This document shows positions 53,380 to 64,000 of a stretch of 64,000 bases of DNA, in pieces (within the stretch, counting starts at the first letter, position 1; every line of letters begins with the position of its first letter). Position numbers and translations under genes: made by a program. The stretch comes from Gammaproteobacteria bacterium (GTDB taxonomy: Bacteria; Pseudomonadota; Gammaproteobacteria; Pseudomonadales; Azotimanducaceae). The notes beneath the pieces are model-generated. The model ran no database searches. It was not told the origin of the DNA and saw only the letters and a program-made list of their open reading frames with translations. The stretch spans positions 115,844 to 179,843 of the forward strand of contig PBRQ01000017.1 of the NCBI GenBank assembly GCA_002725995.1, given 5' to 3'.

Positions 53380-53805
53380 GTGCATTTTGGGCCATTTCTA
53401 AATATTGAATCACAGGTCGACCGAATAATCGTGATGCAGATAATTGCGGTTGTTTTGGCTTCCGGTATATTTTTGATGTTTGGCTTGGTTGCAGCCTATT
53501 CGGTCATGCTCGGTGGTCTCATTTGCATCATACCGGGCTACGTAGCTGCACGCGGGTTGGTGGCCAAACAGGGTTCGCTGGAAACCTTGCCAACTGATGT
53601 TGGCTTAAGTCCCGTTATACGAAGAGAGTTAATAAAGTTCGGTTTGAGCGCGGTGTTGTTTTTAGCAACCTTTGTGCTGGTTGAGACGCTTAATAAGCTC
53701 CTCTTCTTTGCTGCGTTTATCGGGCTGCAGTTAGTATATATAGCCGTTCCCGCAATAGAGGCGATGGCCAGGCGGCGGCGATATGCAGGAAAGCAAAGCA
53801 GTTAA
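53380..53805 (+). CDS. atpI: ATP synthase subunit I
   Basis: 141 aa from GTG 53380, with four hydrophobic segments (VMQIIAVVLASGIFLMFGLV, LGGLICIIPGYVA, AVLFLATFVLV, LLFFAAFIGLQLVYIAV). It fits the AtpI/UncI accessory family, which aids assembly of the c-ring; it is not essential. First gene of the atp operon, 142 bp after parB, with the atp promoter presumably in that gap. atpB follows 40 bp later. Confidence 0.82.
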   Translation: MHFGPFLNIESQVDRIIVMQIIAVVLASGIFLMFGLVAAYSVMLGGLICIIPGYVAARGLVAKQGSLETLPTDVGLSPVIRRELIKFGLSAVLFLATFVLVETLNKLLFFAAFIGLQLVYIAVPAIEAMARRRRYAGKQSS

Positions 53806-53830
53806 ATTGGATTTGGGATCAGGCATTTAG

Positions 53831-54679
<849 letters not shown>

Positions 54680-54695
54680 GGTTTTAAACGATTAA

Positions 54696-54938
<243 letters not shown>

Positions 54939-54978
54939 GTTCGCTGGCAATCCTTTACTAATCTATTCGGGGTGAACA

Positions 54979-55449
54979 GTGAATATTAACCTTACGATGC
55001 TTGGCCAACTTATTTCGTTCGTCATGTTCGTGGTTTTCTGTATGAAGTTTGTCTGGCCTTATATTGGCGAAGCCATGCGTGAGCGCCAGAAGCTAATCGC
55101 TACTGGGCTGGATAATGCGGTGGCTGCAGAAATGAAACTGGAGGCGGCGAGCGCTTCAGCTGCAACTGAGCTTGATGATGCCAAGAAACAGGCGGCAGAA
55201 TTGATCGTTCAGGCAAGGAACCGGGCAAGCCAAATTGTTGAAGATGCGAAAGGACAAGGCAGGGAAGAAGCCGATCGCATAATTCATGGCGCCCAGGCAG
55301 AAATAGATCAGGAAATCAGCCGTGCCAGAGAGGAGCTTCGCGCTCGTGTAGGCGAGCTTGCAATTGAAGGTGCAGAGAAGATCCTTGAAAACACGATTAA
55401 CCAGGCTGAACATTCTGAAATGTTGAACCGGCTATCGGCGCAATTGTAA
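54979..55449 (+). CDS. atpF: ATP synthase subunit b
   Basis: 156 aa from GTG 54979 ([20 protein letters not shown]). One N-terminal transmembrane helix (residues 5-25) is followed by a long charged alpha helix that forms the peripheral stalk ([20 protein letters not shown]). Only one b-type gene is present, so it is a homodimer. Confidence 0.95.
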   Translation: MNINLTMLGQLISFVMFVVFCMKFVWPYIGEAMRERQKLIATGLDNAVAAEMKLEAASASAATELDDAKKQAAELIVQARNRASQIVEDAKGQGREEADRIIHGAQAEIDQEISRAREELRARVGELAIEGAEKILENTINQAEHSEMLNRLSAQL

Positions 55450-55462
55450 GGATACTCTTTAG

Positions 55463-56005
55463 ATGGCTGAAACAGAACTTGCAACAATAGCCAGACCCTA
55501 TGCCAGGGCGGCGTTCTCTTTTGCCCTTGACCAGGTTGACGGGCTTGTTGCCTGGTCACGAATGTTGTCACTGCTTGCTGCTACTGCCAGAGAGGATATT
55601 GTTCGTCGGGCACTAGATGACCCATCGCTTTCAGATGAGCAGGGATCGGATTTACTGATTACTGTAATGGGTGATGAGCTTAGCGAGGAGGGCCGTAATT
55701 TTGTAGCAGTGCTCTCCGCTTACTCTCGAGTAGAACTGTTACCCAATATCGCCGAGATGTTTGAACTGCTTAAGGCAAATCATGAGAAGACGATGGATGT
55801 CGAAGTATCCAGTGCCTTTGAAGTAACACAGAGTGAAAAAGGTGCGTTGTCAAAAGCTCTAAACACAAGGCTGCAGCGTGACATAAATCTGGAAACCAGC
55901 ATAGATAAGAGCCTTATTGGCGGGGTAGTGATCAAAGCTGAAGACACGGTTATTGATGATTCTGTGAGAGGCAAAATACAGAAATTGTCGAATGTACTTG
56001 GTTAA
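55463..56005 (+). CDS. atpH: ATP synthase subunit delta
   Basis: 180 aa stator subunit that links the b dimer to the F1 top. N-terminal ATIARPYARAAFSFALD is the family signature, and the C-terminal SLIGGVVIKAEDTVIDDSVRGKIQKL is conserved. Located between atpF and atpA. Confidence 0.95.
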   Translation: MAETELATIARPYARAAFSFALDQVDGLVAWSRMLSLLAATAREDIVRRALDDPSLSDEQGSDLLITVMGDELSEEGRNFVAVLSAYSRVELLPNIAEMFELLKANHEKTMDVEVSSAFEVTQSEKGALSKALNTRLQRDINLETSIDKSLIGGVVIKAEDTVIDDSVRGKIQKLSNVLG

Positions 56006-56076
56006 CACGTCGCTCTCGGTGAGAGCGAAATTTATTTGAACAACTTGAATACTATTAATTTTCCGAGGAACGGAAC

Positions 56077-57621
56077 ATGCAACAACTGAATCCTTCCGAA
56101 ATCAGCGAGATCATTAAGCAGCGAATAGAAAAGCTTGATGTTACTACTGAGGCTCGTAATGAAGGCACGATAGTCAGCGTTTCTGACGGTATCGTGCGAA
56201 TACATGGGCTGGCTGATGTTCAAAATGGTGAAATGATTGAATTTCCCGATAATCTTTTTGGCTTCGCGCTTAACCTGGAAAGAGATTCTGTCGGTGCTGT
56301 TGTACTGGGTGATTACAAGTCACTGAAAGAAGGTCAAACAGCCAGATGTACGGGCCGCATTCTTGAAGTACCAACTGGAACCGAGTTATTGGGTAGGGTC
56401 GTTGACTCATTAGGTAACCCTATCGACGGTAAGGGACCTTTGAACGCTTCTCAAACATCACCCGTTGAAAAGGTTGCTCCTGGTGTAATTGATAGACAGC
56501 ATGTAGACCAACCAGTACAGACCGGACTCAAATGTATCGACTCAATGATTCCGGTTGGACGTGGGCAAAGGGAATTGATTATTGGTGACCGCCAGACAGG
56601 TAAGACTGCAATCGCGATTGATACGATCATCAATCAACAGGCGTCTGGCATTAAGTGTGTCTATGTTGCCATTGGTCAGAAATTCTCATCTATCGCCAAT
56701 GTTGTCCGGATCCTGGAAGAACACGGAGCGATGGAAAATACAATTATCGTTGCGGCCGGTGCTTCTGATCCGGCGCCAATGCAATATATCGCTGCTTACT
56801 CCGGCTGTGCCATGGGAGAATACTTCCGCGACCGTGGTGAAGATGCCTTGATTATTTATGATGACCTTACCAAGCAGGCATGGGCCTATCGTCAGATTTC
56901 ACTGCTGTTGCGTCGTCCACCGGGTCGAGAGGCTTATCCGGGTGATGTTTTTTACCTGCACTCCAGGTTATTGGAAAGAGCTGCCAGAGTTAATGCAGAC
57001 TACGTAGAGAAGGTGACTGGTGGTGAAGTCAAAGGAAAGACAGGATCACTGACTGCACTACCCATCATTGAAACTCAGGCAGGTGATGTTTCGGCATTTG
57101 TGCCTACCAACGTAATTTCTATTACTGACGGTCAGATTTTCCTTGAATCAGACAAGTTCAATGCTGGTGAGCGCCCCGCTATGAATCCCGGTATATCAGT
57201 TTCCCGGGTTGGTGGAGATGCACAGGTCAAATTTATGTCCAAGATTTCTGGTGGAATCAAGCTCGCGCTTGCCCAATACCGGGAACTGGCCGCTTTCTCT
57301 CAATTTGCCTCCGACCTTGACGATGCAACCAGAAGACAGCTTGAACATGGGGAGCGCATCAATGAGTTGATGAAGCAGAAACAATATGCACCCATGACAG
57401 TGGCAGAGATGGGCGTTGTTCTATTCGCTGCCAACGAGGGAATGCTTGAAGACGTAGAAGTAGAGAAGATACTTGATTTTGAAAGCGCTCTGATTAGCTA
57501 CATGAATTCTGAGCAGGCTGACTTTATGAAGGAAGTCAATGAACAGGGTGCCTATACGGATGAAGTGGTAGCGGCAATGAAGAAGGCCCTTGAAACCTTC
57601 AAATCAACTCAAACCTGGTAA
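56077..57621 (+). CDS. atpA: ATP synthase subunit alpha
   Basis: 514 aa, non-catalytic nucleotide-binding subunit. [20 protein letters not shown], Walker [14 protein letters not shown], and the alpha signature [17 protein letters not shown]. The arginine finger region is in SRVGG. Normal length (E. coli 513). Upstream 71-bp gap after atpH holds a possible ribosome-binding region only. Confidence 0.97.
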   Translation: MQQLNPSEISEIIKQRIEKLDVTTEARNEGTIVSVSDGIVRIHGLADVQNGEMIEFPDNLFGFALNLERDSVGAVVLGDYKSLKEGQTARCTGRILEVPTGTELLGRVVDSLGNPIDGKGPLNASQTSPVEKVAPGVIDRQHVDQPVQTGLKCIDSMIPVGRGQRELIIGDRQTGKTAIAIDTIINQQASGIKCVYVAIGQKFSSIANVVRILEEHGAMENTIIVAAGASDPAPMQYIAAYSGCAMGEYFRDRGEDALIIYDDLTKQAWAYRQISLLLRRPPGREAYPGDVFYLHSRLLERAARVNADYVEKVTGGEVKGKTGSLTALPIIETQAGDVSAFVPTNVISITDGQIFLESDKFNAGERPAMNPGISVSRVGGDAQVKFMSKISGGIKLALAQYRELAAFSQFASDLDDATRRQLEHGERINELMKQKQYAPMTVAEMGVVLFAANEGMLEDVEVEKILDFESALISYMNSEQADFMKEVNEQGAYTDEVVAAMKKALETFKSTQTW

Positions 57622-57661
57622 AGGCGAAGACCAAAACGAATAAGCGCTAACGGGAATACGC

Positions 57662-58522
57662 ATGGCTAACGCCAAAGAACTTCGAAAACAGATAGGTAGC
57701 ATCAAGAATACGCAAAAAATCACCAGCGCGATGGAGATGGTGGCTGCAAGTAAGATGCGAAAGGCACAGGAAAGAATGGCATTGGGCCGCCCTTATTCTG
57801 ATGAAATTCGTGCTGTGATCAGTCATGTCGCTAATGCTTCTCCTGAATATCGCCACCACTTTATGCATGAACGAGAAATTAGGCGAGTTGGGTTCATCAT
57901 TATAACGACTGATAAAGGGTTGTGTGGTGGGTTGAATATTAATCTGCTTAAGGCAGTCGTTCTGGATATCAAGAAATGGGTAGACCAGGATATCGAGGTT
58001 GATTTGTGCCTGATTGGCAACAAAGGTGTGCAATTCTTCAAGAGCTATGGTGGAAATGTCATCGCCGCTAGCAATCATGTTAGTGAAACTCCAGCGGTCA
58101 GTGACTTGATTGGTAGCATTAAGGTGATGCTGGATTTGTTCGAAGAAGGACAAGTAGACAAGATCTACCTGGCGAATAATGTGTTCATCAACACCATGAC
58201 ACAGACACCCGCCATCAGACAACTGGTTCCACTGGACCCGGATGAGGATGAAGGGTTGAAACATCGTTGGGACTATATTTACGAACCGGATGCCAGGCAG
58301 TTGGTTGAGGGATTAATAGCGCGTTTTCTTGAAGCACAGGTTTATCAGGCGGTTGTAGAGAATGTGGCCTGTGAGCAGGCGGCGAAAATGATTGCCATGA
58401 AGAGCGCGACAGAAAATGCTGGCGAGTTGATTGATGAACTGGAACTCATCATGAATAACGCCAGACAAGCAGCAATTACACAAGAATTATCAGAGATAGT
58501 AGGTGGTGCGGCGGCTGTATAG
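57662..58522 (+). CDS. atpG: ATP synthase subunit gamma
   Basis: 286 aa central rotor. N-terminal [34 protein letters not shown] and C-terminal [20 protein letters not shown] followed by [12 protein letters not shown] are the coiled-coil segments of the shaft. The central [15 protein letters not shown] sequence reads [11 protein letters not shown]. Normal length. Confidence 0.97.
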   Translation: MANAKELRKQIGSIKNTQKITSAMEMVAASKMRKAQERMALGRPYSDEIRAVISHVANASPEYRHHFMHEREIRRVGFIIITTDKGLCGGLNINLLKAVVLDIKKWVDQDIEVDLCLIGNKGVQFFKSYGGNVIAASNHVSETPAVSDLIGSIKVMLDLFEEGQVDKIYLANNVFINTMTQTPAIRQLVPLDPDEDEGLKHRWDYIYEPDARQLVEGLIARFLEAQVYQAVVENVACEQAAKMIAMKSATENAGELIDELELIMNNARQAAITQELSEIVGGAAAV

Positions 58523-58552
58523 CCCGGAACACTTACCGCATGGTTAAGATAA

Positions 58553-59941
<1,389 letters not shown>

Positions 59942-59968
59942 CAGAGAGCAGTCGGGGAAATAGGAACT

Positions 59969-60391
59969 ATGGCATCTACCGTTAATTGCAGCATCGTCAG
60001 CGCCGAGGAGGAGATTTTCTCGGGGCAGGTCGAGATGGTTGTCGCCACCGGGACTATCGGGGAACTCGGGATACTACCGGGTCATACACCACTATTAAGC
60101 GGTGTGAAACCGGGCCCGGTTCGACTAATACTTGAGGGCGGTGAAGAGCAGATCTATTTTGCCTCCGGTGGTTTCATAGAAGTCCAACCAACGTCGATTA
60201 CCATTTTAGCTGACACTGCCCTGCGCGCAGATGATCTGGATGAGGCTGCGGCACTAGAGTCACAGAGAAGAGCCGAGCAGGAACTTGCGGATCAGAAATC
60301 TGATGTGGACTTTGCCAGGGTGTCATCGGACCTGCAGGAGCAGGCTGCCATGTTGAGAACCATCCGTAAATTTCGTGAAAGGAAAAAGTAG
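59969..60391 (+). CDS. atpC: ATP synthase subunit epsilon
   Basis: 140 aa. N-terminal beta-sandwich (VNCSIVSAEEEIFSGQVEMVVATG, LGILPGHTPLLSGVKPG) and a C-terminal two-helix domain that can inhibit ATPase activity. Last gene of the atp operon, followed by a rho-independent terminator at 60412-60436. Confidence 0.95.
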   Translation: MASTVNCSIVSAEEEIFSGQVEMVVATGTIGELGILPGHTPLLSGVKPGPVRLILEGGEEQIYFASGGFIEVQPTSITILADTALRADDLDEAAALESQRRAEQELADQKSDVDFARVSSDLQEQAAMLRTIRKFRERKK

Positions 60392-60411
60392 CCCTAAATG
60401 GGTATCTGATG

Positions 60412-60436
60412 AAGGCGGCGAAAGTCGCCTTTTTTG
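60412..60436 (+). terminator. rho-independent terminator of the atp operon
   Basis: AAGGCG (60412-60417) pairs with CGCCTT (60426-60431), with an 8-nt loop GCGAAAGT, and runs into a T tract. It separates atpC from glmU. Confidence 0.85.
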
Positions 60437-60498
60437 TGATTGGCTTAAAAGCAGTCACTTTTTCTGTCGGAAGGCACATATAAAGGTAAACTCTCCAG

Positions 60499-61863
60499 AT
60501 GTCGGATAAAAGCATCGAAGTTTGCATTCTAGCCGCTGGAAAGGGATCCAGGATGCACTCCCAGCGACCAAAAGTTCTTCACCAATTTGCCGGCCGACCA
60601 CTACTATTTCATTTGTTGAGAACCGTCAAAGCCTGTGGACTATCCCGCGTTCATGTTGTTATTGGTCAGGAGGCAGAGCAGGTCAAGTCAGCGTTCCCGG
60701 AAGAAGATGTTAACTGGGTCATGCAGGAGAAAAGACTCGGTACGGGACATGCTGTGGTGCAGGCAACGGAGCATTTTGCCCCGGATTCAAGGGTAATCAT
60801 TTTGCTTGGTGACGCGCCGCTCATTACATCCACCACCCTAGAGGCACTGGTGGGACTAGAGTGTGACCTTGGCGTACTAAGCGTTGATATGATTGAACCC
60901 TTCAACTATGGAAGAATTGTGAGGGATGCGACTGGAAACGTTTCAGCGATTGTCGAGGAACGTGATGCGACGGAGGAGCAAAAGGCCATCAAAGAGATCA
61001 ATACGGGCTGTATGATCGCAACTTCATCTCTATTACAAAAATGGCTCTCAAGTCTGGATAATGACAATGATCAAGGTGAATATCTGCTGACTGATATTGT
61101 CGCGATCGCAGCAAAATCTGGTTGCAGGGTATCCGCCCACAAAGCTTCGGAGGCAATTGAAGTGACAGGAATCAATACTTTTGAACAACTGGCGGCATTG
61201 GAAAGAGAGCACCAGCTCAAAAATGCCCGCGAGTTCATGGATCGGGGTGTCCACATAATCGATCCAAACCGGTTCGACCTCAGAGGTGAATTGACGGTCG
61301 GCAAGGATGTTGTAATTGACGTCAATGTAATCCTAGAAGGAAAGGTGGAAATCGCGGATGGCGCCACAATAGGACCTAATTGCGTAATCACGGACAGCAA
61401 AATTGGACAAGATTCTGTTATCAAGGCTAATTCTGTAATTGAAGAAACGACGATAGATAATGGTTGCAGGGTTGGCCCTTTCGCCAGGCTACGTCCCGGA
61501 ACTCATTTAAAAAGCGAATCGGCAGTCGGCAATTTTGTCGAAGTTAAAAAGAGCACACTGGGTGAAGGGACGAAGGCCAGTCACCTTTCCTACCTTGGAG
61601 ACAGCACTATCGGGCGCTCAGTGAACATAGGCGCGGGAACCATTACCTGTAACTATGATGGTGTGAACAAGTTTGAGACGCATATCAAAGATCATGTTTT
61701 TGTCGGTTCTAATACTGCTCTTGTTGCACCCGTTACCATTGGAGAAGGATCGTCTATCGGCGCAGGCTCTACTATTACAAGCAATGTTGATGATAATGTG
61801 CTGGCGGTTAGTCGTACCAGGCAAAAGACAATCACTCAATGGAAGAGACCAAAAAAGCGATGA
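60499..61863 (+). CDS. glmU: bifunctional N-acetylglucosamine-1-phosphate uridyltransferase / GlcN-1-P acetyltransferase
   Basis: 454 aa. N-terminal pyrophosphorylase with VCILAAGKGSRMHSQRPKVLH and GTGHAVVQA; C-terminal left-handed beta-helix of hexapeptide repeats (IGPNCVI, IGRSVNIGAGTITCNYDG, VGSNTALVAPVTIGEGSSIGAGSTI). It makes UDP-GlcNAc for peptidoglycan and LPS. glmS follows 39 bp downstream and supplies the hexosamine. Confidence 0.96.
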   Translation: MSDKSIEVCILAAGKGSRMHSQRPKVLHQFAGRPLLFHLLRTVKACGLSRVHVVIGQEAEQVKSAFPEEDVNWVMQEKRLGTGHAVVQATEHFAPDSRVIILLGDAPLITSTTLEALVGLECDLGVLSVDMIEPFNYGRIVRDATGNVSAIVEERDATEEQKAIKEINTGCMIATSSLLQKWLSSLDNDNDQGEYLLTDIVAIAAKSGCRVSAHKASEAIEVTGINTFEQLAALEREHQLKNAREFMDRGVHIIDPNRFDLRGELTVGKDVVIDVNVILEGKVEIADGATIGPNCVITDSKIGQDSVIKANSVIEETTIDNGCRVGPFARLRPGTHLKSESAVGNFVEVKKSTLGEGTKASHLSYLGDSTIGRSVNIGAGTITCNYDGVNKFETHIKDHVFVGSNTALVAPVTIGEGSSIGAGSTITSNVDDNVLAVSRTRQKTITQWKRPKKR

Positions 61864-61902
61864 GATTAGTGCCTCATCCTTGTTCTTCTTTGGACCGGTA
61901 GC

Positions 61903-63735
61903 GTGTGCGGAATTGTCGGAGCAGTCACGCATCGCGATGTAGCAGGCATTCTGTTGGAAGGGCTGCAAAGACTGGAATACAGGGGATATGATTCAGCGGG
62001 TCTTTCCGTATACGGTGAAAGTGCCGGCCTGCAGAGAATTCGAAGATTAGGCAAAGTCAGTGAGTTGCACAGCGCCTGCCAGGACAATAGACCAGGTGGA
62101 CATGTTGGCATCGCCCACACACGCTGGGCGACCCACGGCAGCCCCTCTGAGAATAATGCGCATCCACATGTCTCCGGAGACAAGATCAGTGTTGTTCATA
62201 ATGGCATAGTGGAAAATCATGAAGCACTCCGAGCTGAGTTGCAGCAGGATGGGTATTCCTTTGTTTCAGAAACTGACACGGAAGTAATCGCGCACCTTCT
62301 CGCCCGGGAAATCGAAAAATGTAGTGATTTCAGAGAAGGTGTAGATGCTGTATTGGATAGGCTGCATGGTGCATATGCCATTGTTGTCCAGCATACGGAC
62401 TATCCTGGTATTTTGCTGGCGGCCCGAGTTGGCAGTCCGCTGGTAGTTGGTCTTGGCATTGGAGAGAATTTTGTAGCGTCGGACCCGCAGGCGCTTCGCC
62501 CTGTAACCGATCGATTCATTTTCCTTGAAGAAGGCGAAATTGTTGAATTATCAGCGGAAGAGATTTCTATTTTTGGCCATAACAGGGCCTCCGTTGAAAA
62601 CAGGGCAGTTAAACTTGATGATCAGCATGAGACAGGTGACAAGGGAAATTACCGCCATTTCATGCTCAAGGAAATTTTCGATCAGCCAGATGCACTAAGA
62701 CAGACTCTTCAGGGAAGGATTTCAGATGGGCGGGTCTTGGATAGTGCATTTGGTGTTGGTGCAGGTGATATGTTTGCCAAGGTCAAGGCAATTCGGATAG
62801 TTGCCTGTGGGAGCAGCTATTACACGGGGCTGGTGGCGCGATACTGGTTCGAACAGATTGCAGGGCTTCCCTGCAGCGTTGAAATTGCTAGCGAGCTTCG
62901 TTACCGGAAGGTAGCCGTTCTTGAGGATACATTGCTGGTTACGATCTCCCAGTCAGGTGAAACCGCTGATACGCTGGCTGCGTTGCGAAACGCTACTGAC
63001 AGTCGATACCTGGCCAGCCTTTGCCTGTGTAATGTTGCAAATAGTTCGCTGGTTAGAGAATCCGATTTTTGTCTGATGATCAAGGCGGGGCTAGAGATTT
63101 GTGTTGCGTCCACGAAGGCATTCACAAATCAGCTGGCTGACCTGTTGCTGCTTGTCGTTGCGCTGGGCAGGCATAATGGATTGTCAGAGGACGAACAGAA
63201 GGAGATTGTTGCAGCCCTATCGGAGACACCGGATTTGCTTGAGCAGGTTCTGAAGCTGGATAGTCAAATTGAAAATATCGCCGAAAGATTTGTTGAGAAA
63301 CACCATGCTCTCTTTTTAGGCAGGGGAACCAACTACCCCATTGCGCTGGAAGGCGCCCTCAAGTTGAAGGAAATCTCGTATATTCATGCGGAGGGCTATC
63401 CTGCTGGTGAACTGAAACACGGACCCCTGGCGCTGGTAGATGATGACATGCCCGTCATAGCCGTTGCGCCGGATGATGATCTACTGGAGAAACTCAAGTC
63501 GAACCTTCAGGAAGTCCGCGCAAGAGGTGGAGAGCTCTATATTTTTGCCCATCAAAGCAGTCGATTCCCTGATGATTCGAATACGACCATTCTTCATTTG
63601 CCGGCATGTCATAACATCATTTCACCACTTGCCTATGTCCTGCCTATGCAGCTCCTGGCGTATCATGTTGCTGTTTTTAAGGGTACAGATGTCGATCAGC
63701 CCCGAAACCTGGCCAAGTCCGTGACTGTCGAATGA
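61903..63735 (+). CDS. glmS: glutamine:fructose-6-phosphate aminotransferase (isomerizing)
   Basis: 610 aa from GTG 61903, so that the mature protein starts at the catalytic Cys (MCGIVGAVTHRDVAG). N-terminal glutaminase (HTRWATHG, NGIVENHEALR) and two SIS isomerase domains (ACGSSYYTGLVARYW, ISQSGETADTLAALR, ALFLGRGTNYPIALEGALKLKEISYIHAEGYPAGELKHG in outline). Ends LAKSVTVE, the family C-terminus. No glmS ribozyme-like leader is expected in this group and none was seen in the short glmU-glmS gap. Confidence 0.97.
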   Translation: MCGIVGAVTHRDVAGILLEGLQRLEYRGYDSAGLSVYGESAGLQRIRRLGKVSELHSACQDNRPGGHVGIAHTRWATHGSPSENNAHPHVSGDKISVVHNGIVENHEALRAELQQDGYSFVSETDTEVIAHLLAREIEKCSDFREGVDAVLDRLHGAYAIVVQHTDYPGILLAARVGSPLVVGLGIGENFVASDPQALRPVTDRFIFLEEGEIVELSAEEISIFGHNRASVENRAVKLDDQHETGDKGNYRHFMLKEIFDQPDALRQTLQGRISDGRVLDSAFGVGAGDMFAKVKAIRIVACGSSYYTGLVARYWFEQIAGLPCSVEIASELRYRKVAVLEDTLLVTISQSGETADTLAALRNATDSRYLASLCLCNVANSSLVRESDFCLMIKAGLEICVASTKAFTNQLADLLLLVVALGRHNGLSEDEQKEIVAALSETPDLLEQVLKLDSQIENIAERFVEKHHALFLGRGTNYPIALEGALKLKEISYIHAEGYPAGELKHGPLALVDDDMPVIAVAPDDDLLEKLKSNLQEVRARGGELYIFAHQSSRFPDDSNTTILHLPACHNIISPLAYVLPMQLLAYHVAVFKGTDVDQPRNLAKSVTVE

Positions 63736-63739
63736 GTTT

Positions 63740-63773
63740 AAACGCAGATTTTGCAACATCAGATTCTGCGTTT
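63740..63773. terminator. perfect inverted repeat just after glmS
   Basis: AAACGCAGA and TCTGCGTTT form a perfect 9-bp stem (63740-63748 with 63765-63773) around a 16-nt loop, starting 5 bases after the glmS stop. There is no T run after it on the plus strand beyond TTT, so it may be a bidirectional or weak terminator, or an RNA-stabilising 3' stem. Confidence 0.5.
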
Positions 63774-63992
63774 CAGTTCAAAATAATCGACTTCTCACAT
63801 ACGAAGATAACTACTCTCAAAGACAGATGATTCTCTTTAATCTTATCTCTTACATGAAGTATGAGAGAGAGATGAGTTGGAGAAGAATTAGTGCATGGTT
63901 GAATAGCGCAGTGTACCCCGTCAGCACCTATGGAACAGATATAGCACTGGTTTAAAGGAGAGTTTTTGTTCATCCTAACGTGAGGAGTTGAG

Positions 63993-64000
63993 ATGAAACA
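63993..64000 (+). CDS. start of a further gene, cut by the window edge
   Basis: ATG at 63993 is preceded by GAGGAG 6-7 bases upstream, a good ribosome-binding site, after a 257-bp gap behind glmS. Only MK and part of a third codon are visible, so no product can be named. The rest of the gap 63774-63992 shows no recognisable gene. Confidence 0.35.

Overview
The window is a contiguous piece of a gammaproteobacterial chromosome centred on the replication origin. The evidence is the gene order on both sides of a 600-bp AT-rich gap at 44458-45057: dnaA-dnaN-dnaN-recF-gyrB run leftwards, and rpmH-rnpA-yidD-yidC-mnmE-mnmG-rsmG-parA-parB-atpIBEFHAGDC-glmU-glmS run rightwards. From memory, several blocks match Pseudomonas-type neighbourhoods (cyaY/lptM-lysA-dapF-DUF484-xerC-HAD; dsbA/engB/polA/DUF2782-thrB; aroE-tsaC-dprA-LysM/def-fmt-rsmB-trkA; acyltransferase/glyQ-glyS-gmhB). 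I therefore place it among Pseudomonadales-like gammaproteobacteria. A genus cannot be assigned from the sequence alone.

Layout. 1-1860 is a decayed accessory patch: an acetyltransferase, ORF remnants, a small monooxygenase and a broken P-loop kinase. 1859-6952 carries frataxin and the lysine/peptidoglycan precursor and recombinase genes. 6927-9458 is thrC-glnK-torF read leftwards, with a sigma-54 promoter and two NtrC-type sites upstream. 9844-12415 holds a comM fragment, an IMP dehydrogenase of the Tritrichomonas type, and an IHF/HU-family gene. 12436-18115 is dsbA, engB, a small RNA with a sigma-E-type promoter, polA, DUF2782 and thrB. 18129-26816 runs leftwards: a deleted hybrid sensor kinase, cyoE, prlC, aroE, tsaC, purE, a broken dprA and a LysM protein. 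26971-37219 is def-fmt-rsmB-trkA-trkH, a lipid A acyltransferase, glyQ-glyS and gmhB. 37274-44457 is the replication cluster, 44458-45057 is oriC, and 45058-63735 is the translation, membrane-insertion, segregation, ATP synthase and amino-sugar block.

How the parts work together. Around oriC sit the initiator (DnaA), two different sliding clamps, RecF, GyrB, ParA/ParB and two parS-like sites embedded in recF. Many genes overlap by 4 to 11 bases (lptM-lysA, dapF-DUF484, dnaN-recF-gyrB, rsmB-trkA, glyQ-glyS, parA-parB), which points to translational coupling.

The most unusual features are: (1) tandem, diverged dnaN genes, with the dnaA-proximal copy altered at positions that form the clamp's partner-binding cleft; (2) an ErsA/Spot 42-position sRNA with an excellent sigma-E-type promoter; (3) a parabasalid-type IMP dehydrogenase; (4) NtrC/sigma-54 control signals before torF-glnK although amtB is absent; (5) loss of two natural-transformation genes, comM and dprA. 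No tRNA, rRNA, CRISPR array or insertion sequence was recognised.
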